Below are positions 21,535 through 30,359 of a stretch of 64,000 bases of DNA, piece by piece. The stretch lies in the NCBI RefSeq assembly GCF_050947875.1, contig NC_134577.1:72419139-72483138 (forward strand), given 5' to 3'. The translations under genes were made by a program, and so were the position numbers. This DNA is from Dermacentor variabilis. Its lineage: Eukaryota; Arthropoda; Arachnida; Ixodida; Ixodidae. The notes below the pieces were generated by a model. It worked only from the letters and a program-made list of their open reading frames with translations, was not told the origin of the DNA and did no database searches. Positions within the stretch are counted from its first letter, which is position 1. Each line of letters opens with the position of its first letter.

Positions 21535-22015
21535 GTAATATATATATATATATGTGTGTGTACTGACACCAAGCGCAACATAGGGGACATTACTTGAGCT
21601 TCATAAATGCAATAAAGAAACGATAAATTAATGGAAATGAAAGTGGATGAAAAAACTTTCCGCAGGTGGGGAACAATCCCACAACAATCGCCTTTCACGT
21701 GCGATGCTCTACCATTTGAGCTACCACGGCGCCGTTTCCTCGTCTACTTTCTTAGGTATTTAAGTTTCCTTGTAGAACCCTGGGAGTGTTAGCCAGCGCA
21801 ACACTCACATACCATAGCGGCGGACATGGAACATCCTTTTTGCCGCAGGCGTAACGAGAACGTGATCCTTTTGCGTGACGACAACTCGTCAATAAACCCA
21901 CATATGCTATCCGAAGGCATCAATGTTGCCGGATCCGATACCCTCGTTAAGTAATAAACGAGAAGAAAGGGGGTTAACCGAGGGGCCCAATTTACACACG
22001 CGCACACACACAGAC
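21535..22015 (-). mobile_element. Composite tRNA-like tick repeat (SINE-like)
   Basis: A minus-strand tRNA-like unit at about 21665-21735 reads GGCGCCGTGGTAGCTCAAAT (A box), then GTAGAGCATCGCACGTGAAA and a decayed B box (TGGGATTGTTCCCCAC). On one side is the tail TTTCATCCACTTTCATTTCC with TTAATTTATCGTTTC. On the other is a segment with GCGGACATGGAACATCC and CGATACCCTCGTTAAGT. I recognise both sides as parts of one abundant tick repeat. TA-rich microsatellites lie at both ends (21539-21552 and 22022-22082). Confidence 0.7.
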
Positions 22016-22019
22016 ACAC

Positions 22020-22021
<2 letters not shown>

Positions 22022-22082
<61 letters not shown>
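22022..22082. repeat. (TA)n microsatellite
   Basis: A pure TA run of about 60 bases, preceded by a short (CA)n stretch. Confidence 0.97.
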
Positions 22083-22086
<4 letters not shown>

Positions 22087-22236
22087 TAAGCAACTGAGAA
22101 AGCGTCACAGACAGCTGTAATACACAAAACACCGTAACCGCAGACGAAGGCGAATTGACTAGCCTTATCTCATTTCTCCTATGCACGCCCTATGTACGTA
22201 TAGGTGCGCAATTGGTACGCGATGTAGTTTGTTTCT

Positions 22237-22248
22237 TCCTAGTTGGAG
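22237..22248. repeat. Target-site duplication, left copy (LINE at 22249)
   Basis: TCCTAGTTGGAG, identical to 27578-27589 on the other side of the LINE. It merges with a (GA)n run at the LINE 3' end, so the inner edge is uncertain by a few bases. Confidence 0.85.
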
Positions 22249-22420
22249 AGAGAGAGAGAGAAATTTATTTACAGAAAGGCAGAGAGGTCGGCCTGAGCTA
22301 TAACTTGCTCTGGCCTGCTACTCTACTCTGGGGAAAAGGGACGGGGAGGGAAAGGGCTGATGAATGATGATGGTATAAGGAAGAGATGCGTATATACAAA
22401 TTCACAGAGTTGTGGTATCT

Positions 22421-25400
22421 CTAAAGGCGTGCGTCCAGCCCAGTGGCTTGGAGAAAAGCTACAGCGGCTCTTGTGACCAGGGCTGCGCTGGTTGCATTAG
22501 GCCAAGGACCTAAAAGAAACTCGTCCGATAGCGGTCTCTCATGGATGTTTGCTATGGAAGAGACAAGTTGCTGTCGTTCTTGCGCGTACGCGGGACACAC
22601 GCAAAATATATGTTCAAGTGTTTCTGGCACCTCACAGCATTCACAGTTTGGGCTAGTATCACTGGCACCTATCATATTTCTATAACGGTTGGTGAATGCG
22701 ACACCAAGGCGAATCCGGTGCACCATGCTCGTGTGGTTTCTATTGAACTTTTGAGGCATACGAAATCGCATTTCTTGGTCCCATTTGTGTAATCGCTTGT
22801 GTCGTCGATCAGGTTGGGCCCAGTGTTCCAACGTAGAGTTGTGGTTTACGCGACGAAGTAGGGCGTTTGTGTCTGTTCGTGAGAACGGAATGCGTACTTC
22901 ACAAGCATTATCTAAAGCAGTTTTTGCTTCAGCGTCTGCCTGTTCGTTCCCTATCACGCCACAGTGTGACGGTATCCACTGAAAGGTGACATTGTGGCCA
23001 TTTCTAGTTGCGTGGTCGAGATACTCTGTAATTTCTATAGCCATAGAATGATACGGGCCCCGTCTGAGGACACAGTCAATCGTTTGCAGAGCTGGCTTGC
23101 AATCGCAGAATATCGTCCATGCGTGAGGACGCTCCTCGGAGAGAAATCGAAGTGCTTCCCGGATAGCAACAAGTTCTGCGGCAGTTGATGTTGAGCTATG
23201 GTCTAGTTTAAACCGGCGAGCGATGATCATATGTGGAATGACGAAGGCTGCAGTGGAGGCATATGGTGTGACAGAGCCATCGGTATACACATGTACAGTA
23301 TCTCCGTACTCTGTAGAAATGTGCAACAAGGTGAGTTGCCTGAGGCCAATAGATGCAACGAAAGACTTTTTAGTAATTCCAGGGATCTGCAATGTAACGA
23401 CAGGTTTAGGCAGAACCCACGGGGGTGTTCTCGGAATACAGGCGGGAGAGAATCTCGACGGCAAAACACTCTGATGCCGCGATATAGTCATTGAAAAGCT
23501 GGAACCTGGGTGTGTGGTAGGGAGCGATGACAGAGGATGGTGCCTGTGTCGGGTCAACACGCGGAGGTACATTCGAAGAGGCTCGCAGAGCAAGTACACC
23601 CGAATAGGACAAGCACGAGCTTCCGCTATTGTTCCATTGGTTGACGTGCATCGTGGGAGGCCCAAACATGTGCGCAATGCCTGAGCTTGAATGCTCTCGA
23701 GCGCGCGCACACAACTAAGTCCCATGCTTGAGAGCGCCGGCATGCTGTACCGTATATACCCTACGAATAGTGCTCGGTACAATTGGAGTAATGACGACTC
23801 CGAGGGGCCCCATCTTGTTGCTGCCACGACGCGGAGGACGTGAACAAAAGTCTTCAGCTTTGACTTCAGTGCGGCGACGTGTCTTGACCAAGATAATCCC
23901 CGGTCTATGACTAAGCCAAGGAATCTGTGGTGTGTAACCGTAGGTATCGCTACGCCGTCAACAATGATCGGATACCTGGTCATTCGTTTTCGCGTGAACG
24001 TAATCACAGAACATTTTTCAGTTGAGAGTCGGAGGCCTTGACGCCGAAGATACTTAGCTGTGATTGTCACTGCACGTTGAAGCCTAGCACGCATTTGGGG
24101 ACGGGTGGCTCCAGATGCCCATATGCATATGTCGTCGGCATATGTGCTAATCTTTACCGTGCTAGGAAGTTCGGATGCAAGGCCAATCAATGCAACATTG
24201 AAAAGAGTTGGACTGAGAACTCCCCCTTGTGGAACACCTCGATGTATATGGTACTGTCCGGTGTCGCCATCACTTGTCGACATATACACCGTGCGGCCAC
24301 TGAGGTAGCTAACAATCCATGTATATAGTCGGCCACCGATGTCTAAATCTTCCAGTGCATCAAGGATTGCATAATGTAGTACATTGTCGTATGCACCCTT
24401 AATATCCAGAAAGACAGCTCCAACTAACCGACGTCGACTTCTTTCCTGTTCAACAGTGGAGACCAAGTCGATAACTCCGTCAATCGAAGAACGGCCTCTT
24501 CTAAATCCGTGCATAAAATCAGGAAAGCAATTATTTCTCTCTAGAAACCATTCCAGTCTTGACAAAACCATTCTTTCCATTACTTTGCCGACGCAACTGG
24601 CTAAGGCGATCGGTCTGTAGGAGGAAAGCTCGTTGGGGCACTTTCCCGGTTTAAGCAGCGCTACAACGCGACTGCATGTCCAACCATCTGGAACATTTCC
24701 TTTCTCCCACGTCGTATTATAAAAAGATAGGAGAAGACGTCGTGATTCGGTGCCAAGATGGCAGAGTGCAGCGTACGTGATTCCGTCTGGTCCTGGTGCC
24801 GAGGAGCGTCGAGAAACTGAAAGCGCAGCGTCAAGCTCTTGCATCGTAAACGGTACTTCGAGCCGCTCATCAGGTGACGGGGGTGCGATGGTGACAAGGG
24901 ATGAAGTCACTGCATTAGATGCGTCCACAATCAGTTTACAGTAGTCCTCTGCTACCTCCAATTCGGTCCGGCGTTGATGTAGAGCCACCGCATGGAATGG
25001 GTGTCTTTGTTGTGGAGTTGCCTGGAGACTTCGTATGACCCGCCATATCTTAGATAGAGGCTGTCTTGGATCTAGGGATCCACAGAAAGCCCTCCAACGC
25101 TGTCTGTCAAGCTTCTCCAGATGTCGAAGAACATGTCGTTGAGCTCGGCGACTGCTCGAAAGATCGGACGGTGACTTTGTTCTTCTGTATCGCCGTTCTG
25201 CGCGGCGACGGATCGCACGAAGGGCCTCATATTGTATGTCGACCGATGACCTGTGCCTCGGTATGCTGACTTCTCTAGTTTTGTCCCGCAGGGTAGAGGC
25301 AATGATGTCCTCTATTTCGGATGGAGATGTCATACTCTGACAGGCGGTGTCGACAGAGGTCTTAAATGCAATCCAGTCTGTTTGACGAATGCAACGTGAG

Positions 25401-26086
25401 GCTGAACGGCGAAACCAGCTAAAGTGAACGTAAGTGGGGAGGTGGTCGCTACCATGAGTCTCTAGATCCGTCGACCAGGATGCTGAAGACAGAAGGCACC
25501 TTGATACAAACGTTAGGTCAAGACAACTGCTGTAGGACGTGCCACGAATAAATGTAGGAGACCCGTCATTGAGCACATTTAGTCCCCGACTACACATAAA
25601 GTCAGCCAAATATTTGCCACGAGAATTCATCGAAGTGCTACCCCACAGGGGATGGTGCGCGTTAAAGTCACCAATCACAATATGAGGGCCTTGCGATGCT
25701 TGCGGCAGAGACATCAGGTGCGAGCAATCGATCCTCGCTCTTGGGTGGATATATCCTCCAATCACTGTAACCATGCGACATCTGTATTTTATGGTGAGGC
25801 ATACGTAATCATTAGTAGTATGCGATGGGACGTCATGTCTGAAATACACCAGGTCGTGACGTATACAAACTAATACTTTGCTCGAGGTTTGGTCGTTACG
25901 AGACCACATCTGGACATAACCAGAAATACGGAAAGAAGAATCCATATTAGGTTCACAGATAACAATAACTGGAAATTGGTATTTAAATATCCGCTGTCGG
26001 AAATCCGACAAACGACCACGCAGACCGCGAGCATTCCATTGCATAACAAACGATTGACGCATCCGTTCTTCAAACATTATCGCCAT
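22421..26086 (-). CDS. ORF2: LINE A ORF2: endonuclease / reverse transcriptase / RNase H
   Basis: The frame of 1221 codons is open. Domains in order: exonuclease-endonuclease-phosphatase endonuclease at residues about 10-225 (QWNARGLRGR, VIGDFNAHHPLWGS, HGSDHLP); reverse transcriptase at about 430-720 with YRPIALASCVGKVMERM, FLDIKGAYDNV, GVPQGGVLSPTLFN and the YADD catalytic box at 649-652; RNase H at about 930-1060 with YTDGS (Asp936), AAELVAIREAL, FCDCKPAL and WIPSHCGVIGNEQAD; and a C-terminal Cys-rich CECCEVPETLEHIFCVC zinc motif. It nicks target DNA, copies the element RNA and may remove RNA by RNase H. The usual FxDS in RNase H reads FCDC, keeping the Asp. No missing catalytic residue was seen. 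Confidence 0.94.
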   Translation of the reverse strand: MAIMFEERMRQSFVMQWNARGLRGRLSDFRQRIFKYQFPVIVICEPNMDSSFRISGYVQMWSRNDQTSSKVLVCIRHDLVYFRHDVPSHTTNDYVCLTIKYRCRMVTVIGGYIHPRARIDCSHLMSLPQASQGPHIVIGDFNAHHPLWGSTSMNSRGKYLADFMCSRGLNVLNDGSPTFIRGTSYSSCLDLTFVSRCLLSSASWSTDLETHGSDHLPTYVHFSWFRRSASRCIRQTDWIAFKTSVDTACQSMTSPSEIEDIIASTLRDKTREVSIPRHRSSVDIQYEALRAIRRRAERRYRRTKSPSDLSSSRRAQRHVLRHLEKLDRQRWRAFCGSLDPRQPLSKIWRVIRSLQATPQQRHPFHAVALHQRRTELEVAEDYCKLIVDASNAVTSSLVTIAPPSPDERLEVPFTMQELDAALSVSRRSSAPGPDGITYAALCHLGTESRRLLLSFYNTTWEKGNVPDGWTCSRVVALLKPGKCPNELSSYRPIALASCVGKVMERMVLSRLEWFLERNNCFPDFMHGFRRGRSSIDGVIDLVSTVEQERSRRRLVGAVFLDIKGAYDNVLHYAILDALEDLDIGGRLYTWIVSYLSGRTVYMSTSDGDTGQYHIHRGVPQGGVLSPTLFNVALIGLASELPSTVKISTYADDICIWASGATRPQMRARLQRAVTITAKYLRRQGLRLSTEKCSVITFTRKRMTRYPIIVDGVAIPTVTHHRFLGLVIDRGLSWSRHVAALKSKLKTFVHVLRVVAATRWGPSESSLLQLYRALFVGYIRYSMPALSSMGLSCVRALESIQAQALRTCLGLPRCTSTNGTIAEARACPIRVYLLCEPLRMYLRVLTRHRHHPLSSLPTTHPGSSFSMTISRHQSVLPSRFSPACIPRTPPWVLPKPVVTLQIPGITKKSFVASIGLRQLTLLHISTEYGDTVHVYTDGSVTPYASTAAFVIPHMIIARRFKLDHSSTSTAAELVAIREALRFLSEERPHAWTIFCDCKPALQTIDCVLRRGPYHSMAIEITEYLDHATRNGHNVTFQWIPSHCGVIGNEQADAEAKTALDNACEVRIPFSRTDTNALLRRVNHNSTLEHWAQPDRRHKRLHKWDQEMRFRMPQKFNRNHTSMVHRIRLGVAFTNRYRNMIGASDTSPNCECCEVPETLEHIFCVCPAYAQERQQLVSSIANIHERPLSDEFLLGPWPNATSAALVTRAAVAFLQATGLDARL

Positions 26087-26092
26087 ACTTGC

Positions 26093-26452
26093 TTAGTGAA
26101 GAACCACTAGCAGTGGTTCCAAGACTTCAAGTAGCTGCACGGCAGCCTTGGCAGCCGGGGTATTTAGGCCGGAAAGAATCCTGCGCATGGAGCCCATCAA
26201 ATTTTTCACCATACTCGTGACGTCAATGTCATCCATCTTTTCGTTTTCTTCAGTACGTGTACGAGCGGTGCATAAGGGCGTTCCCACAGGCCTTGACGGT
26301 AACGAGGGCCACTGAGTCTCCGATGTGGCTAGTGCCGATGATGGGTCGCCTTGCACTTTCGCGGCATACAAAGGCTTTGAGGCACGTGCTTCTTCATTCC
26401 TGAGACGAAGAGGGGGTGGATGTTGCACTTGAGCTGCGATCTTGAGCTGCAC
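26093..26452 (-). pseudogene. Probable displaced C-terminal part of LINE A ORF1
   Basis: It is open for 119 codons in a different frame from ORF1 and overlaps its last 59 bases. The composition (basic linker, then an amphipathic helical tail ending LEVLEPLLVVLH) and the position right up to ORF2 fit an ORF1 C-terminus. That the two were once one frame is inference; a programmed shift is the alternative. Confidence 0.5.
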
Positions 26453-27449
26453 TTGAGCTGCTGAGAGGAGGGCTGCGATCCCGTTGATGTCGGTTTCGTG
26501 AACGACGTCTGCGGTGGCGGATAGCCCTTGCCGCTTCCCTGTGCGTGGAACGATCTCTACGCATCTGCTTCAGAATACCCATTTCCTTCCTGATCTTTGG
26601 GCACTCTTTTGACGTTGCGTCATGAGCACCAGAACAATTTGGACATTTCGCAGCAACGTTGCAATTGCTGTCTCCGTGAGGTCCACCACATCGTTTGCAT
26701 GTTATTGCACCCTTGCAAACTGCGCTGACATGCCCAAGTTTCATGCACCTGTGACACTGTAAAAGCCTCGGCACGTAAGGACGTACCGGATGCCTCGCAT
26801 ATCCAACCTTGACGTGTGTTGGCAAAGTTTCCGATTGGAACACTAATTTCACACATCGGGAACGTCCAAAACGGTGAAAGCTGAGCACAGGAGCTGACGA
26901 TGATAGTAGTTTGGCCAGGTCAGTGTCTGTAATGTCAATGTCCACATCGTAGATGACGCCTGTCGTCGCTTCCTTGCCGTATGTGGGGAATGCGCGAACA
27001 GGGATGCTTCCCAACTGAGTGATGTTTTTCAGTGTCTCCAGTATGGTCGGTGTATTGACTTCCACCGAGAGGATGTTCTTTCGAGCGTTTATACGTATTT
27101 CTTCTACGTGACCATGGGCAGTTCGTTCAAAATATTCCGACAGGCTCTGCCTGTTCAGTGAGTTGAGGTTGTCTGTTGTCGTTGTTGGTACATATGCAAT
27201 AGTGTATGATTGCTTGCCACTTGCCTTTTTCGTCGCCTGGCGACTGGTCGGTGATGTTCTTCGTATCTTTCTCTTCAGGCGTCGGCTTGACACCACGGTA
27301 AAATCGCTGTCCGAGCCCATCTCATCAGTAGAGGAGCCATCAGATGACTCAATCGGGACCATGCTGGGGTCGAAGCGGTCACTCATGTCACCGGCATAAT
27401 GAACTGGCCGTTCAGGACAAAACTGCTGGGCGGGGTTTGGGTCCCCCAT
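26394..27449 (-). CDS. ORF1: LINE A ORF1: zinc-knuckle RNA-binding protein
   Basis: The 351-codon frame has an acidic/Ser-rich N-terminus, a basic stretch (RRLKRKIRR), an RRM-like middle (residues about 90-215) and three consecutive zinc knuckles: CHRCMKLGHVSAVC, CKRCGGPHGDSNC and CPNCSGAHDATSKEC. A basic, Arg-rich region and a Ser-rich end follow. ORF1p of I-type LINEs coats element RNA. The frame stops in a region where TTGAGCTGC occurs three times. Immediately overlapping is another minus-strand frame (26093-26452) with SMVKNLMGSMRRI and AAKAAVQLLEVLEPLL that looks like the natural C-terminus, so a small duplication has probably shifted the frame. Confidence 0.88.
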   Translation of the reverse strand: MGDPNPAQQFCPERPVHYAGDMSDRFDPSMVPIESSDGSSTDEMGSDSDFTVVSSRRLKRKIRRTSPTSRQATKKASGKQSYTIAYVPTTTTDNLNSLNRQSLSEYFERTAHGHVEEIRINARKNILSVEVNTPTILETLKNITQLGSIPVRAFPTYGKEATTGVIYDVDIDITDTDLAKLLSSSAPVLSFHRFGRSRCVKLVFQSETLPTHVKVGYARHPVRPYVPRLLQCHRCMKLGHVSAVCKGAITCKRCGGPHGDSNCNVAAKCPNCSGAHDATSKECPKIRKEMGILKQMRRDRSTHREAARAIRHRRRRSRNRHQRDRSPPLSSSSAAQDRSSSATSTPSSSQE

Positions 27450-27577
27450 TGCAGAGGACGACGTCCCCCAGTTTTCTTGTCACTGATTGCAGAGATCACA
27501 GAAAATAAAATAGAAAATGCAGAGAGCTCGAAGCTGAAGCTGCTCGCTATGATCACTTCTTCCTCTTCCCTGCTATC

Positions 27578-27589
27578 TCCTAGTTGGAG
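27578..27589. repeat. Target-site duplication, right copy (LINE A)
   Basis: TCCTAGTTGGAG at the 5' end of LINE A, identical to 22237-22248. Confidence 0.88.
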
Positions 27590-29250
27590 TGTAAGCAAAG
27601 TCAAGAAGCCGATTCAAAGCACGTAATGCGCTAATTGTGTGATTTGCGAAGCGAAGCTTCGATTTTCCAAGCACGTGTTGCCGTTAGCTTCAGGAAGGGA
27701 ACTTGCAGTAGATCGGTGCGTGGTATCGTGATATCCACTGGCATTTTACTACACGAACTTTACAAGTTGCGCGCCCCGCCAAACGATTATGTGCGAATGC
27801 CGACTGGTGGTTTTTTTTTTTGGCCATACAATTTTCATGGAAAAATATACAGAAGAGTATAGATATCTTCTTGTGTTAAGCGAAAAATGGCTTCATTGTC
27901 ACATGTTAGGTGAACCAAACGTTGCCGTTTCGCTTGATTAGCTCCAGGTACGCGAGGATATCAAGTCCTGACTTTGAGTGGAAGCCGCTGAGGCCTTAGC
28001 TCATTAAGCACGATTCAGTGATGATTGCAGATGCAGTAATAATGCATATCTACTTTCTAACGGACCTCACTTATAGCATATCTCTAAACGCAAGGGTGCT
28101 CTATGCCGGTTTTAGGCGTTCCAAATTCCACAGCGTGCACTTGATTTAATTTTAGAGACGTTACGGTGAGAAAAGGGAGCTTCTTACAGGCTGGTTGCCC
28201 ATGCGAAGTGCTTTAGGAAAAAGCAACCGAACGCTAATCACAAGGAAGCGTCAATGAATACAATGCGCAAGAACTAAATAAGGAAATACGATTGAAGACA
28301 GGACAAGAGTTCTACATTATGTGCGTCTCCATTAACTGTCTTTATAGTGTTAAACGGTGGCCAGGTAGTCACCTTTGTCGAATTCGAGCAAGCATGAAAC
28401 TGTGCCAAGCTGTTGTCGATCGAACAAGTGAGACACACGAAAACGAACATTATGAGCGCATTAGCTGACAGCAACCCGTCTGAAGTACACGGCAGACACA
28501 AGCATTTGTACCCTAGCAAGCTGAACGTTCTTTACGATTCCGAAAACATCGTTAATGCCCCCTTTTTTTCGCAGCATAGCCCCGGCAACAAGGCCAGCGC
28601 TACCACAGGCTGCAAGCATGGCCTATGGACGCCCTCGAAGGAATCCAGGGAAAGGTTAGCGAACAGTCGAAACCAGATAGCCGGAACAAACGTCAAGCTG
28701 TCGCCATATTGGCGGTTCTTGGCGTTCCTCGAAGCGTTTCGTCTGGTTCTACGTGGTTTTCTGTAGCATTTGTTGTGCTCCGATGGCAGGAAGCGTCCCA
28801 CGTCGCAGCCGGGCCGATGGAGGTGGTGTTCTTTCTCGGCTGCTGGAGCCATGTCGATGGGCACAATAGCGGTGCCGCCATAACAAACTTGTCAGTGGTA
28901 AATGTGTAATCATTTTGGAATTTCTGTAAAGAAATGCTCCTTTCTCCACAATGGCTGGTTCCTAAGTATTTGAGATCAGATTTTCTTGCCGTGTTCTCTT
29001 TTTCCAAGTCCCGCCCTGCGTCATACGAGACATTGTTTCTTTCTTTCTATACCGTGCCCCTTGGACCAGACATTAGAGTAGCTATTCTGGGTTACTAATT
29101 TCCGAGGAATAGAGAAACATTTAGCGTGCGTGAAGTGGGCTACTGATTTCTGACGCCACCGTAAGCTGTTGGCTGAATTCTAACGTAGGATACTGGGCTG
29201 ATCAAGCTGCTGCAAGCAACTTTCTCCCCCACTTTCTTCCCCCTGTGTTG
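27590..29250. other. No gene recognised
   Basis: Open frames near 28413-28909 overlap on both strands, reach about 115 codons and show no domain. Otherwise AT-rich with no repeat I recognise. Confidence 0.45.
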
Positions 29251-29259
29251 TATTTTTGT

Positions 29260-29820
29260 TTAGTGGAAATAAACCATACTATAACTCGATATTCGCGAGA
29301 AGAAGTCACGCACTCAATGCTCACACTTATTTATCAGCTCTCAGTAACCAACGGGGAAAATTTAGGACAATGAGAAGAACATATTGGTCTTTAATTACGT
29401 CAAGGGATGGCGATAGAGGTAGGGACAAGATTTACCAGGTGGCCAGATTATGCACAAACATTCCTTCTCGGTAGCGAAATAATTTGTCTCTGCTTTCGCG
29501 AGGGCGTGGCTTGCCTATGCAACGACGCACTCGTCAAAGCCAGACTTGCGGTGAGTGAACACAGCGCCAAGTCCAACACCACTGACGTCGGGGTGTAATT
29601 CGGTCGGATCTCTAAGGGTCGAAGGAACGCAGAATGAGCGGCGAGCTTCGTAGACGGCGCGACTCTTGTAATGCAGCGTCACAAGCGGGCGATCAGGCCT
29701 AATTTTTTCGAGTCGCTTCGTAGAAGCTGATTAAAGGGAGTGGTGATGGACGGAAAATTTCCGAATGAAGCGAAGAAAGTGTAAGAGCAGAAGCCAAGGA
29801 AGCTGCGAAGTTCTACGGAG
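29260..29820 (-). pseudogene. Ty3/Gypsy relic B, downstream piece (RT end and RNase H)
   Basis: In broken minus-strand frames one reads ELRSFLGFCSY, FPSITTPFNQLLRSDSKK, then TELHPDVSGVGLGAVFTHRK (RNase H start, with the usual TDAS as PDVS), and ETNYFATEKECLCIIW followed by PYLYRHPLT. These are the connection and RNase H regions of a Gypsy pol. Multiple frameshifts and stops show it is dead. The upstream part of the same pol lies at 36146-36890; the two were separated by the LINE between them. Confidence 0.88.
29811..29820. repeat. Target-site duplication, left copy (LINE B)
   Basis: TTCTACGGAG, identical to 36146-36155. It lies inside the Gypsy pol relic, at the codons just before LRSFLG. 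Confidence 0.9.
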
Positions 29821-30359
29821 AGAGTAAACACTGAGTGCGTGGGGGAGAATGCAAAGGGACAGTATAAACAGTATTTTAAGCCGGTGCAGTTCAAGTAGTG
29901 TACTAGTGCACGAATCGCTTTTCGTGCCAGTGACGGGTGAGGCCACGGTCCGAGTATCTTCGACTCGGAGAACGGTCTTGAGGACAGTCGGTTTAAGGTT
30001 GATGATGATGATGTGTTGTGTTTTGTGGCGCAAGGGCCAGGTTTGGCCAAAGAGCGCCATGACACGTGGTAATGTTGAAGATGTATTATGGAAGATGTGA
30101 CTTGGCTGTAAAGTGGCCTAAAAATATTCGCTGTAAAGTGCGTAAAATGTTCGTGCTATAAAATTATGGCAATGACTTATGACGAATACTATAAAGATTA
30201 AAATCCATCGTAGAAGAATGATGCAAATTATAAAATATATAAGATCGTAAAATTACTTGCAGCACTGCTGCCTCGACAGAGCCCTTGAAGGACAAGGGCC
30301 TAGAGGCATGTGCTATGCTAAAGAGATATCGCAGCGGCATCCTCTGAAGAGAGGACCCG

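Larger units (their letters stand above)
22249..27577 (-). mobile_element. Full-length I-type non-LTR retrotransposon (LINE A)
   Basis: It spans 5.3 kb between two copies of TCCTAGTTGGAG. On the minus strand the order is a short 5' UTR starting GATAGCAGGGAAGAGG, ORF1 (nucleic-acid-binding), ORF2 (endonuclease, RT, RNase H) and a 3' UTR ending in a (CT)n tail. The 12-bp duplication is the product expected of target-primed reverse transcription. RNase H in ORF2 places it in the I superfamily (I/R1/Ingi/LOA group). ORF2 is intact, whereas ORF1 appears frameshifted near its 3' end. Recent insertion is inferred from the perfect duplication and open ORF2. Confidence 0.93.

Noticed and set aside
22443..25873. 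Many plus-strand frames of 60-96 codons between 22.4 and 25.9 kb
   Set aside because: Antisense shadows of LINE A ORF2.
28413..28909. Overlapping frames of 94-117 codons on both strands
   Set aside because: No motif, no supporting splice sites, and both strands are equally open.
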